Source: Rhynchopus euleeides (taxonomy: Eukaryota > Euglenozoa > Diplonemea > Diplonemida > Diplonemidae). From it: a stretch of 64,000 nt of DNA. The translations under genes and the position numbers were made by a program. Positions within the stretch are counted from its first letter, which is position 1; each line of letters opens with the position of its first letter. The stretch covers positions 1,860,001 to 1,924,000 of the forward strand of contig OY723273.1 of the NCBI GenBank assembly GCA_963210315.1. The letters are read 5' to 3'. This document shows positions 19,692-29,842 of this stretch, in pieces. Under the pieces are notes generated by a model. That model did not search any database, had not been told where the DNA came from, and saw only the letters and a list, made by a program, of their open reading frames with translations.

Positions 19692-21920
19692 CAGGACCCT
19701 TAGGACCCAAGGACTTAGGGACGCCGCGCGAACGGTCTACTATTGAAGTGATCAGGCTCCGTCGCCCATCGTATGCATCCCTCCGATGGTAATGTACCGC
19801 TTTCTACGTTGTCACGAGCACCTTGTACGGAAAACGATCGAACCTCACTCGCTGAGGGGATCCGCCTGCCTCGGCCGTGTGCCGCCGTCGTGTGGTCAGC
19901 CTCGTGATTCTTGGTGTGCCCTATCGACAACATGCCTGTCTCTCCAGTTGCCGCACCCGGCGAGAGAGTTGATGCGTCTCAACCCGGCGAAACTAAGGGG
20001 GCAAAGGTTGCACACAGCCCCGCCTGTGCTGCAACCACCCGCTCTTGGCTGACCCCCGACGTCTGGTGCGTTTCCCACTCCGGGTATTTGAATCCTCACC
20101 CTGTACCTCTTCGGGATCCTCCATCCCCTGGGGAACCCTTCCCCTCGAGGCTTCTTCACGTCTCCGACATATTGGTGTGTGCCCACATGACCCTTCTTCC
20201 TGACATCCTCGATGTCGTTTTGCACCCCGGGCGATGCACTGAGACGGCCGTATCCAGGTAGTCAGTGGCCATGCCCAGCCCCTCAGCGTGACAGTCCTCT
20301 GGTGCGCTCCCAGCACCACCACCGCGACGCTCGTGCATATTCAGCCACCATGACCCGGCAGCTCTCGCCTGGGGACAGGGCTCGGCGGATCGAGAAATCA
20401 CAGTCTGAAACTCGCCTCCCAGCTCCTCCGCAGCAGTCTACTGTCCGGCCGTCTTAAACTCTCGCCCTTCGGGAGCCCGGCCAACACCCGGTGCTTTCCG
20501 GCGTGATCTCGATCGCTCTGTGGCTCTCTGTGTCCTCTCCGGTCTTCGCTGGCTGCGAGCGAGTTGCGGGGTGAAGCCCAACGCGCCTCTTCATGGCGCA
20601 CTGGAGACGCTGCATGGAGTGCCCAGGGGTAGGTGTGAGAGGTGCCGGCCCTTCTGGGTGAAAGAGGGCGATCGCGCGCACTGTCGTCTCCTGAACTCCG
20701 CTCGAGCGGTGGACAACACGTTCCTGCGGCCCCCTTCCCACTGGGCTGATCCCCACTGTACCTGCCCCATCGCCCGCCTCGTAGACAGCGCATCAAACGG
20801 AGGCCCTGTGGCCCCACGTGGCGTCGATTCAGTGGTAACGCCCGGACTCAGTGTGGAGGGCGTATTTCCCGGTGCGTGAGGAAATTCGAGGCCCTGGAGG
20901 TGTGGGCATGCCAGAAGGATTCTCGGAGTCGCCTTCTTAATGAGAGAGGTGAGTCCCCGCGGACCGGAGCTTGTCGCACGCTGCAGTCGCTGTTCGGGCT
21001 TGTCGAGTAGGCTGCTGGGTACTCGGGAAGACTGGCTGACTGCCCCCCAACCTTGTGGAATGATCTCGGCCCGCTGCCATGGCTGCGGTTTCGGTGGACC
21101 CCCTCAGCGGCGGCACCGCTGACACAGGCGATGCGGACGCGTCTCTCAGTCGCTGCTTCTTTTGCTCCCCGAGCAGTGCAGCTTGGGAGAGCGTCTCGGC
21201 TGTGTTGGATACCTGATCTCTGTGTATGTCCCACGGCACCTCGCAGGTGTCCAGTCAGCAGCTCCCCTTCCCTGCATGGAACTGTGAGGTCGTACGTCTC
21301 AACACCGGGCCCCAGACGCCCGGAACTCCCCCTGACCCCTGTGAATAATGCAGGCTTGAATGTGTGTCCCCCGGCAGGGAGACTATGCTTCGACGGAGTA
21401 TGCCCCGCTTGGGGCGTGTGCGGGCATCCGCTTGACGCCGGGGTGCGCGTAGTCGGCATTCGCGCAGATAAGCTGGGCACGACAGACGTGCCGGCTTCTC
21501 GGGGGCGTGTCCGGGGGCGTTGCATTGGTACACGAAAACTGTCGCCCTCGGAAAGCTCACGTCGCGTCACCGTGCTCGAGCTGGATCTGGCAGGCTGTGT
21601 GTGACAGGCCACCCTTCCGCCTTCAGGTGCCGTCGCTCGGGCAAAAAAGGTGTATTTCTCAATCAAGAGAGTATGCCCCTCACGATTGTGGCACGATTGT
21701 GTCTCCCCGGGTCAGGCTCGGTATTCCAGTCGAAAGCGTAAATGCCCCTCGGCACTGTGCTGGGCGGGGTTGTGTCTCGGTCAGGAGAGGAGGTGCCCCT
21801 CAGGCAAAATCCTGCGTCTCGCGGTCGGGAGTGAGTGCCCCTCGGCAGGAATGTGTCTCGGCCAGGTGTCCCTCAGGCAGGGAATGTAATGTCTCGGCCC
21901 GGTGTCCCTCGGGCATGAAT
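19692..21920. other. Unidentified 2.2-kb region
   Basis: Many medium-length open frames on both strands (longest 20848-21666, minus) but none shows a domain, catalytic motif or coherent composition. It may be an old decayed element. It grades into the minisatellite through scattered TGCCCCTCGGGCA-like motifs from about 21670. Confidence 0.4.
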
Positions 21921-22345
21921 GTGCGTCTTGGCCAGGTGCCCCTCAGGCAGGGTGCCCCGTAGGCGGAAGTGTATGTCGCGGCCAGATGCCCCTCAGGCAG
22001 GGTGCCCCGTAGGCGGAAATGTATGTCTTGACCAGGTGCCCCTCGGGCAGGGTGCCTCGTAGGCGGAAGTGTATGTCTTGGCCAGGTGCCCCTCGGGCAG
22101 GGTGCCTCGTAGGCGGAAGTGTCTGTCTTGGCCAGGTGCCCCTCGGGCAGGGTGCCTCGTAGGCAGAGGTGTCTGTCTTGGCCAGGTGCCCCTCGGGCAG
22201 GGTGCCCCGTAGGCGGAAGTGTGTGTCTTGACCAGGTGCCCCTCGGGCAGGGTGCCTCGTAGGCGGAAATGTATGTCTTGGCCAGGTGCTCCTCAGGCAG
22301 GGTGCCCCGCAAGCGTAAGCTGTAGGTATGTCGTGGCCAGGTGCC
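21921..22345. repeat. 50-bp minisatellite
   Basis: About eight tandem units of 50 bp, each with GTATGTCTTGGCCAGGTG, CCCCTCGGGCAGGGTG and CCTCGTAGGCGGAA. Unit starts fall at about 21971, 22021, 22071, 22121, 22171, 22221 and 22271. The open frames through it are artefacts of the repeat. Confidence 0.85.
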
Positions 22346-22914
22346 CCTCAGGCAGGTAATGTCTCGGCGAGATGCCCCTCGGGCAGGAAAAATGCGTCTC
22401 GGCTAGGTGCCTCTCAGGCAGAAGTGGGTGTCTCGGTCCGATGCTCCTCGGCAAGATCGTGTCTCGGTCAGGAAAGTAGGAGTTGGATATCACTGACGTC
22501 ACTTTGCTGCATCAGTATCGACCCATTTATCAGCACCCGACTGTTGCTCTTGGTCCCGCCTTTGTCAGCGCCTCTGTGACGGAACCTCCAGCTGAAGTAT
22601 GCGTTTGGAAACCTTGAGCGCGATCAAGCGTGAAGCAGGTTTTCGGCGAGGCGCGGTGATAGTCTCGATGGCTGATGGGAATGTCCTCAATCCGCTGCGG
22701 CCACGGGCGCAGCGCTGTCCCGCTGTCACGTTCATAAGCGGCGGAGGACCACCTTGAACACCACGGCGTCATCATCCCCATCTTTTTGCGCCCCTCCTTC
22801 GTGCTGATCCCCCCGTGCACCTCGCCGTCATTTATTAGAACCAGTGCGTGGGGGTGTTGTTGTCCTCAACCGCGGCTTCAGCCCTCTTGAGACCTGACAC
22901 GAGCATGGTGTGAG
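22346..22914. other. Spacer between two minisatellites
   Basis: Degenerate units continue to about 22480; after that I see no gene or repeat. Confidence 0.45.
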
Positions 22915-23640
22915 GGTCGTCTTCTCGGTCGGGATTTGGTGCCCCTCGGGCAAGATTGTGTATCTCTCGGTCGGGAGAGCGGGTGCCCCTCGGGCAAAAT
23001 TTTTGTCTCGGTCAGGAGAACAGGTGCCCCTCGGGCGAGATGCTGCGTCTCTCGGTCGGGAGAGTGGGTGCCCCTCGGGCATAGTTTTGTCTCGGTCAGG
23101 ATAACGGGTGCCCCTCGGGCAAAACTGCGTGTCTCTCGGTCGGGAGAGTGAGTGCCCCTCGGGCAGAATATTGTCTCGGTCAGGAGAACAGGTGCCCCTC
23201 GGGCGAGATGCTGCGTCTCTCGGTCGGGAGAGTGGATGCCCCTCGGGCAGAATATTGTCTCGGTCAGGAGAACAGGTGCCCCTCGGGCAAGACTGCGTGT
23301 CTCTCGGTCGGGAGAGTGGGTGCCCCTCGGGCAAAATTTTTGTCTCGGTCAGGAGAACAGGTGCCCCTCGGGCGAGATGCTGCGTCTCTCGGTCGGGAGA
23401 GTGGGTGCCCCTCGGGCAGAATATTGTCTCGGTCAGGAGAACAGGTGCCCCTCGGGCAAAACTGCGTGTCTCTCGGTCGGGAGAGTGAGTGCCCCTCGGG
23501 CAGAATATTGTCTCGGTCAGGAAACCAGGTGCCCCTCGGGCAAGACTGCGTGTCTCTCGGTCAGGAGAGTGGGTGCCCCTCGGGCAGGGTAGAATGCTGC
23601 GTCTCTCAGACGGTCAGATCGTGTGTCCCTCAGTCAGGAG
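22915..23640. repeat. ~84-bp minisatellite built from two ~42-bp half units
   Basis: Alternating half units contain TCTCTCGGTCGGGAGAGTGG and TTGTCTCGGTCAGGAGAACA, both followed by GTGCCCCTCGGGC. About eight double units. The small palindrome TGCCC-CTC-GGGCA is shared with the neighbouring 50-bp array, so both probably arose from one seed. Confidence 0.85.
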
Positions 23641-23733
23641 AGGAGGTCTCGGTCGCTAAAAACGCGCCCCCTCGGGCAGAGTGGTTGTGTCATCGCTGTT
23701 GTGTCACACCAATTGCCTCTCGGGCGGTGTGTC

Positions 23734-23984
23734 TTTTTTGATTTGACAACTCCGGTTTGGTGTACCTCGATGAGCTTACCTTACCTTGTCGTCGGACACA
23801 ACATATCATCGTTGTCCCAAACCCCGTAACCCACGTGAAGTGGATCATCTGAAGTGCAGAATGAGGTGGAGCAGGTGGAGCACGAAACATAAGTAAACCA
23901 TAGCAAGAGAGGCCAGCAGCAGTCCCGAGTCCATCGCGTTCCTCGTAGCATTTCCCGTACCACACAGGTGTGTTATGTGCAAAA
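23734..23984. repeat. 251-bp duplicated unit, copy 2
   Basis: Appears identical to 19385-19635, same orientation, placed between the minisatellite and a hAT element. The same 29-codon hydrophobic minus-strand frame is intact. Confidence 0.8.
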
Positions 23985-24037
23985 ATTTTCTCGACCCTCG
24001 ATTTTGCCAGAATTTTTTTTTACCCCTCAATTTTTTT

Positions 24038-24956
24038 CAGGGTATAAGATAGACTTTTTTTCTGGCGCCGTTTTCCGGTTTTTCTGGTTTTGAAATTTTT
24101 CGCGCGCGCCTTCGGCGCGCGCGACCCGCGCAAACCCTCTCAGAATCACACCCAACACGGCTGGACCAGGCTCTGCCGAACAGCAGTGGCGTGTTGCTCC
24201 ACGCAGCTCCCCGAAGGGACGGAACTGAGCTTTCAATGCGTCCACGTACTGACGGAGCGCGGCTTCGCATCACCTCCCGCATCAGGACAAACCCCCCTGA
24301 GGGTGCTGCTCTGCTGGTATGCCTCACGAAGGGCAACTACCTTCATGGTCGAGCTTGTTGCATGACCACCCCCTTGAGGCAGTCAGTCAGACGATGCGCA
24401 CAACGTGCGCTCATGCGAACACCAGCGGGTGTCTCCAACACTGCACAAATCGCGGTCCCGCCAGAACCCGAATCCGTCGATCCTCTCCAAAGCGGACATG
24501 CACTCCCGAAAACATCGGAGTTTGCATGTGCCATCCCCAGCAAGGCAAACGTGCTCGAGACAAGGTCGTAGCTTGCGTGGATGACAGGGTGGTCCTTGGC
24601 AGTGTGCACCGCAACGAGATTGAGTGCATGCGCTCGGCAAGCCGCCCAGAAGGAGTACGGTGCGGTCGGAATGATCAAGCTAGAAGACCTGCATGACGAG
24701 GACATCACCACCCACCGGGTCCCGCTGGGCTCCTTTTCTCCGCTTCTCTGCTTTCTTTTGACTGTTTGAGCTCCGTGCGGATCACGATGGGGTCACTTTC
24801 CATATTTTTTTGGCTAATGGTCCCACTGGTTGACTGTCACAAAGGTTCCCCAAAAACCGGCGAAAATCCGATCGGCCTTTTTTTTTTTCCCAGAAAACCG
24901 GAAACCGGGAAACCCTGGTTTTGAAAACCGGAAAACCAGACCTATCTTATCCCCTG
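24038..24956. mobile_element. hAT-like transposon 1, decayed
   Basis: 919 bp with hAT-type ends CAGGGTATAAGATAG and CTATCTTATCCCCTG, and an exact 8-bp target duplication ATTTTTTT at 24030-24037 and 24957-24964. Subterminal CCGGTTTT/AAAACCGG motifs repeat on both sides. A hairpin with a TTCG tetraloop (CGCGCGCC-TTCG-GCGCGCG) lies inside at about 24100-24122; a second TTCG hairpin lies just outside the right end (about 24963-24985). The interior contains a transposase remnant on the minus strand. Confidence 0.85.
24343..24711 (-). pseudogene. hAT transposase fragment
   Basis: About 122 codons on the minus strand inside hAT-like element 1. The stretch SFWAACRAHALNLVAVH matches the conserved C-x-x-H-x-LNL region of the hAT catalytic core. 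The catalytic acidic residues and the dimerisation domain are missing, so it cannot be an active transposase. Confidence 0.6.
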
Positions 24957-25439
24957 ATTTTTTTCGGCGCCCTTCGGGCGCCGAAACCTCAACCCGCTCG
25001 GTCAGTCATGCCCTGCCCCGCCCTTCTGGAACCTCCGCCCCAACGCGTACTTGCCGTTGCCAAATTGCCCGAACGAGGTCTTCCTCTGCATTATTTTGTC
25101 CGTCTGGATGACCTGAATGTCATCAAATGAAGCCCGCAGCGGAAACTGAGAGGCCGGACTCCAAATATCCTCGCATACTTGAGGACATCATCGAGCAAGT
25201 CTTGCGGGGAAGTGTAAACCATAAACAACCAAAGTGTACGTGACTGTTAGCAACTTCTTGACGGAACTGGCGAAGCATAGTCTTCAACGTCGTCCACTGC
25301 GCAACCAGAGCGTCCTCCTGTGCCTGCCTTTGACACAGTCCTGAACTCCAAAAGAGGACACAAATTTCGCTGTCGATGTATCGACCAGCTTGGCCTGCTG
25401 TGCGTTCGGGGCTTTGAGAAATAGTTGAAAGCGCCCTAT

Positions 25440-25612
25440 CACTTCACAGCTACAACCGCTCTGATGAATTTCCTTTTGTTTGTTGCGTTGACGCTTCTAC
25501 ACACAAAACCCTGAACTGATCACACCCTGAGCCTGATGAAGGGTGGGGTTAGTGTATAGAGCACGTTTGGTTGCAGCTGTGGTGGGGCGCTTTCCGCTCA
25601 CACGAGTGTGCT
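25440..25612 (-). repeat. Dispersed repeat R2, copy b (inverted)
   Basis: Reverse complement of the unit at 6205-6387, sharing CACACTCGTGTGAGC, CACCCTTCATCAGGCTC, GTGTGATCAGTTCAGGG and GAAGCGTCAACGC in the same order. Confidence 0.65.
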
Positions 25613-25669
25613 TAAAAAAGAAATCTGACCTCCAGGGAAACTCGGACTTTTTTCTCCCCAGCCAAAAAT

Positions 25670-25751
25670 CCCGTGGCGAAAATATTTTTTTTCGCCAAGC
25701 TGATTTCCAGAAATATTTTTTTTTGGGAGAAATTTTTTTTTTCGCCACGGG
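25670..25751. repeat. Foldback CCCGTGGCGAAAA / TTTTCGCCACGGG
   Basis: Complementary arms at 25670-25682 and 25737-25749 enclose AT-rich sequence with a further TTCGCCAAGC half-match. Confidence 0.6.
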
Positions 25752-26439
25752 GGATATCCACTGCCAATACACATGCGGCAGCGCACTTTGCAACGAGTGC
25801 CTCGCCCCCCCAACGAACGCCCCCTAGCCAACCTACACACGGTGGTACGCAAGGTGGGAGGGCCGCCCCTCCCTACATAACACAAAGAGTGGCGATCACA
25901 TCAGGACAACACAGGGCAGGTGTTTTTCAGGGATGTTCTCGGTGTGGTCGACACTGTTACAAAAAGCGACCTTCTTCTTCACGTGTGCGTGTATGTCGTA
26001 CCAGATGTCGCACTCCCCCCGCCCGGTGCGGCCGACACTAAACAACGACGGATATCACATCAGGAGCAGGTGTTCCGATGTGGCGGGTCTACACCCCTGC
26101 AGCACCCACGCGTGTGGTGGGGTGGCTGGTGGGACCGTGGGGCCACTCCCTCCCACGTTAGATATCTGGTGGGAAAGTCGACCTCCTTCCCCCCCTCCGT
26201 CCCCCCACCTATACTCCCACCAGACGGAGGCTCGCCACCGCCACTCAGCACGCCACAGCCCCATCAGCCCCCACCCCCACAGGCTGGCATGCCTTGGCGT
26301 TCGGTTGGGCGTCTCTGATCCGTTTCTACCGATCGCCCCCCCCGCCCGCCCCGCCCCTGACTCCTGCCACACAGGGGGTGTGAGTGATTCAGACGCTGCC
26401 TTTGCAAGTCTGCAGTGCCACCCCCCGGCCCCATTTCTG

Positions 26440-27096
26440 ATGCCCTTCGACCTTCGTCGGCTCGATGGGATGGCTTCTGGCGAGGGAGAGTGGCACAATG
26501 TCCCGGCGGTGCTGCGCACCACCCTTGCCTATGTGGTGGAGGCCGTGGGGCAGCTGCAGCTGTATGTGGAGCGCGATGGCGCGCTCGATTCCCTGCTGCG
26601 CGACAAGGCGGATGTCATTGATGTGCATGAGAGCCTGAAACAGAAGGCAGACATGGCGATCCTGACAGATGTGTCGCGCCGCATCGGCGAGAGGCTTGAA
26701 GACCTCACGGCGCAGATGGACGGCCTGTCGCAGCAGGTGCACAGCCTCCGCGCGACCTGCAGCCGTGGGTCAGATGGGTCCCCTGCAGCACGCTCTGACC
26801 TGGCAACGCTGCGGGCGCATGTGTCTTCGCTCGCTTCGGAGCTTCTGCGCGATCGTGACGAGATCACCGAGGCGCACATCCGCATCAACGAGCTGGCAGC
26901 GGTGGGTGTGAGCAGGCAGCAGCCGGGGCGCGTTGGCGGCGTGGGGCTGGGGCTGTCGGGGGACCCCATCCAGGAGCATCTTGCGCTGTTCCCGGATTCC
27001 GGGACAGATGTGTCAGTTTCGTTCTCACCGGGTACACCGCCGCTTCAGGCGAGTCGTCGCGGCTATGCGCAAACATACCCCGACCCAGGTCGATAG
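26440..27096 (+). CDS. Coiled-coil protein of unknown function
   Basis: 218 aa, no intron seen. Residues about 25-155 are almost continuously helical with heptad-like spacing, broken by a short Gly/Ser stretch near 107-115. The segment LLRDKADVIDVHESLKQKAD contains a repeated KAD motif found in several coiled-coil cytoskeletal proteins. The tail (155-218) is Gly/Pro/Ser-rich. The start is the ATG after a C-rich leader; a second ATG at 26470 is possible. I do not recognise the family; basal-body or axonemal association would be a guess. Confidence 0.6.
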   Translation: MPFDLRRLDGMASGEGEWHNVPAVLRTTLAYVVEAVGQLQLYVERDGALDSLLRDKADVIDVHESLKQKADMAILTDVSRRIGERLEDLTAQMDGLSQQVHSLRATCSRGSDGSPAARSDLATLRAHVSSLASELLRDRDEITEAHIRINELAAVGVSRQQPGRVGGVGLGLSGDPIQEHLALFPDSGTDVSVSFSPGTPPLQASRRGYAQTYPDPGR

Positions 27097-27505
27097 GGGA
27101 GGTGCGCTGTTTCAGGGTTGGGGACGGGGTGGTGGGCGTGGGGTGTATCTCAGTTAGAGGGAAAGAATTCCGCCATGAAAAACAGAACCCCGCGCGCTAT
27201 GTTCTTGCGGTGGGGGAAATGTATGTAGAATCTGCCCTGACGGACTCCCCCGCCCCCCTCGGCTCTTGAACCACCGACGCACACACGTTGCCCTCCCACC
27301 TTTCCATGACGGACACACCCCCATCCCCTCGCACCACCACCACACGCCTTCGCCACCCCTCTGATGCAGGACATATCGGAGGTTGGTGACACCCCATTGT
27401 CTCGCCAGCAAGTTGTACACGCGCATCGGGGAAGGGTGGAGGAGGTGGGGGTGCTTCATCCGCACTGGGTGCGGTGCTGTATTCTGAGCCCAGACCTGAC
27501 GGGCG
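27097..27505. other. Intergenic spacer, nothing seen
   Basis: 409 bases between the coiled-coil and kinase genes with no open frame of note. Confidence 0.5.
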
Positions 27506-29842
27506 ATGTCTTGTGGTGATGCGGCGGACCTGTTGAAGATCGGGTTCCATCTCATGCACAGCTTTGGGCACGAGGCGTTTGTTGTGATTGATGTGCAGAC
27601 GAAGAAGCATTATGCGCTGAAGCGCCGCATCGTGGCCAGCGAGGCAGCCGCGCGTGAGGAGTTCGAAGCGCTGCAGCGCCTCAACGGTGTGAAGGGCGTT
27701 GTCAAGACACACACCTACCGCACCTACCCTGTGCCGAAGGACAAGGCAGCGCAGTTCCTGCAGAAAATTCCGAAGCAGGCATGCCACAGCGACCCTTGCA
27801 GCAACGCACCCCCGAACACGGTCGTGCCAATCCCGCCGCTCCTTCCCAGTGGGAAGGCGGAGGCTCGCGGCAGTGCGCCGGCTTGTCGTGTCCGCCGTGA
27901 CGCAACCCCAGTCTACTTCTGTGCCATCATGCAGCTGTGTGAGAACGGGAGTCTGGGGACTTACATCTCTAATGTATGCACAGCGGGTGGCTCAAGAAGG
28001 TTACCCACACCCCTAGGCACGTCGGGTTGGCGCGGTGCGACGCAAGCAAACACACACACACCCCACACACCCCACACCACACCGCCCTTTGTGCCCTCAT
28101 CGCCACATCTCTCCCCCCCGCCTCTTCTCTTCCCTGCAGCTCAGCGACAGAAAGGGGTTTCTGTTCAGCGAACCCAACGTGACCCGCGTGATTCGGCAGC
28201 TCACCGATGTCCTCTGCGAGCTCAAGCGGTGCGGCGTGGTGCATGGGATGTTGAACCCCAACAAGGTGCACTTCATGTCCGCCGCCCAGCTGGTGCTCGG
28301 TGGGTTTAACCACCTGCTGCAGCCGCTGTCGCAGCTGCACTGCCCGGCGCCCCACACGTGGCCCGAGGACCACACGGGCGGCGAGGTGACGGAGAAGGTT
28401 GACACCTGGGGCCTGGGCCTTGTCATCCTCGAGATGTGCTGTGTCGACCACCACCTCCCCCACCACGAGAAGCCGTGCATCAGCGAGAGGATCGTCGCCA
28501 ACCAGAAGGCGGTATGTCCTGCACATCGGGGCGGCGTCTCATAACGCACACGCCAGACAGGCTTCGCCCAACGCACTGCCCCCCCCCCCCCCCCCCCCCC
28601 ATTTTTTTGCCGAATCTTGCAATCCCTGCGATGCCACGGGGGCAGTGGCCTGTTGTGGATAACAAACAAAGAGTTGTGTGTTGGGGGGGGGGGGCATCTG
28701 CGTTTTCAACAACTGTGTTGTACTCGCCACTGCCCCTCCAGGGCCTCCTCTTCCACCGCCCTCCCTCACAGGAGCACTCCCGGCTCCGCACCCTTTTCCG
28801 CCGCCGCGGCTACTCCTGTGACATCGCGTACCTCACCTGCAAGCTGCTGGAGGGGGACCCGAACGACAGATACAGTGCGGAGGACGTCCTCAACCTTCTC
28901 GATGGCAAGACAGGGTCATTCCCCGACCTGTCGCAGTTTGGGTACCACTGCCACCGCCTCATTGGGAAGGGGGGCAGTGCGAAGGTTTTCTGCGTGGATG
29001 AGATTCGGACGAAGCGCCAGTTCGCTCTGAAGCAGACCCACATCCTCAACTCCAACCAGGAGAAGGATGTCGAGACGGAGACGGATATGCTGAAGCGCGC
29101 AAAGCACGACCGTGTCGTGGAGTACCATGACTCCTTCTACAGAGAGAGTGGGCGGGGCGAGCGGTTCTACTGCATCGTGATGGAGCTGTGTGAGAACAGC
29201 CTCGACGGCCTCCTCGGGGAGCGTGAGCAGCTCCCGGAGCGCGAGATCCTGCTGCACCTGATGCAGCTGGCGCAGGCGATGCAGCACCTCCACGGCCTCC
29301 GCATCTTCCACCGCGACATCGCGCCGAAGAACGTGCTGATCACACGCGACAACCAGCTGAAGCTGGGCGACTTCGGCATCTCCAACACCTTCGGCGACCT
29401 CTCCAACCCGAGAACATCGCGCATCGGGACACCACGCTACGTCTCTCCTGAAGTCTACGCAGGCGCCCTGCAGTCAGAAAAGGTAGACATGTGGGGCCTG
29501 GGGGTGCTGACTCTGGATCAATGCGGTGTGCTGCGTCTCAACGAGGCTCTCCACGACCTGATCCGCCACCGCGAGCAGCAGGAGCACGACCGCATCGCAG
29601 CCGCGATGCACGAGCGGGGCTTCTCCGACTTCCTCACAGGCATCTGCATCGCGCTGATCCGGTTCGACCCCGAGTCGCGCCCCTCCGCCGACGACGTCCT
29701 CAACATGCTTGCCGCGCACTACGCAGAGCACCCCGACATGAACCCCGAGGGCACCACAGCAGCCCCCTCGGATGGGCAGGTCGAGACGCAGGGACCCCCT
29801 GTTGGAACTGTGGGGTCTGCCCCACCCGCTGTGGGGGTGTGA
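27506..29842 (+). CDS. Tandem pseudokinase-kinase (NEK-like)
   Basis: Exons 27506-27973, 28140-28511 and 28742-29842 join in phase 0 to give 646 aa; introns begin GTATGC and GTATGT. The N-terminal kinase-like domain keeps the ATP-anchoring lysine (K39, HYALKR) but its catalytic loop reads VVHGMLNPNKV (no HRD aspartate) and its DFG position reads LGGFN. It is therefore a pseudokinase, with a 50-residue insert after the N-lobe. The second domain (about 346-625) looks active: glycine loop GKGGSAKV, K377, HRD at 470-472 with N477, D490-F-G, and SPE at 515-517. Its loop reads HRDIAPKN, with alanine where Ser/Thr kinases usually have lysine. TEKVDTWGLG and SEKVDMWGLG mark both C-lobes as related, so an internal duplication is likely. 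By analogy with JAKs, the first domain may control the second; that is inference. Confidence 0.8.

Larger units (their letters stand above)
24965..26439. other. Repeat-bearing intergenic region
   Basis: No gene seen. Contains repeat R2 copy b and the foldback at 25670-25751. The last 300 bases are C-rich leader of the coiled-coil gene and may hide a non-coding 5' exon (a CACACAG lies at about 26370-26376). Confidence 0.4.

Noticed and set aside
20848..21666. 272-codon minus-strand frame
   Set aside because: Low-complexity Ser/Arg/Pro composition, no motif, and other frames are equally open nearby.
21921..23640. Tandem repeats as a CRISPR array
   Set aside because: Units repeat without unique spacers, in a eukaryotic context, and there are no cas genes.
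21800..23741. Repetitive open frames reading LGQENRCPSG-type or reverse-strand proline-rich peptides
   Set aside because: They follow the minisatellite period, are open in several frames at once and lack start context or domains.
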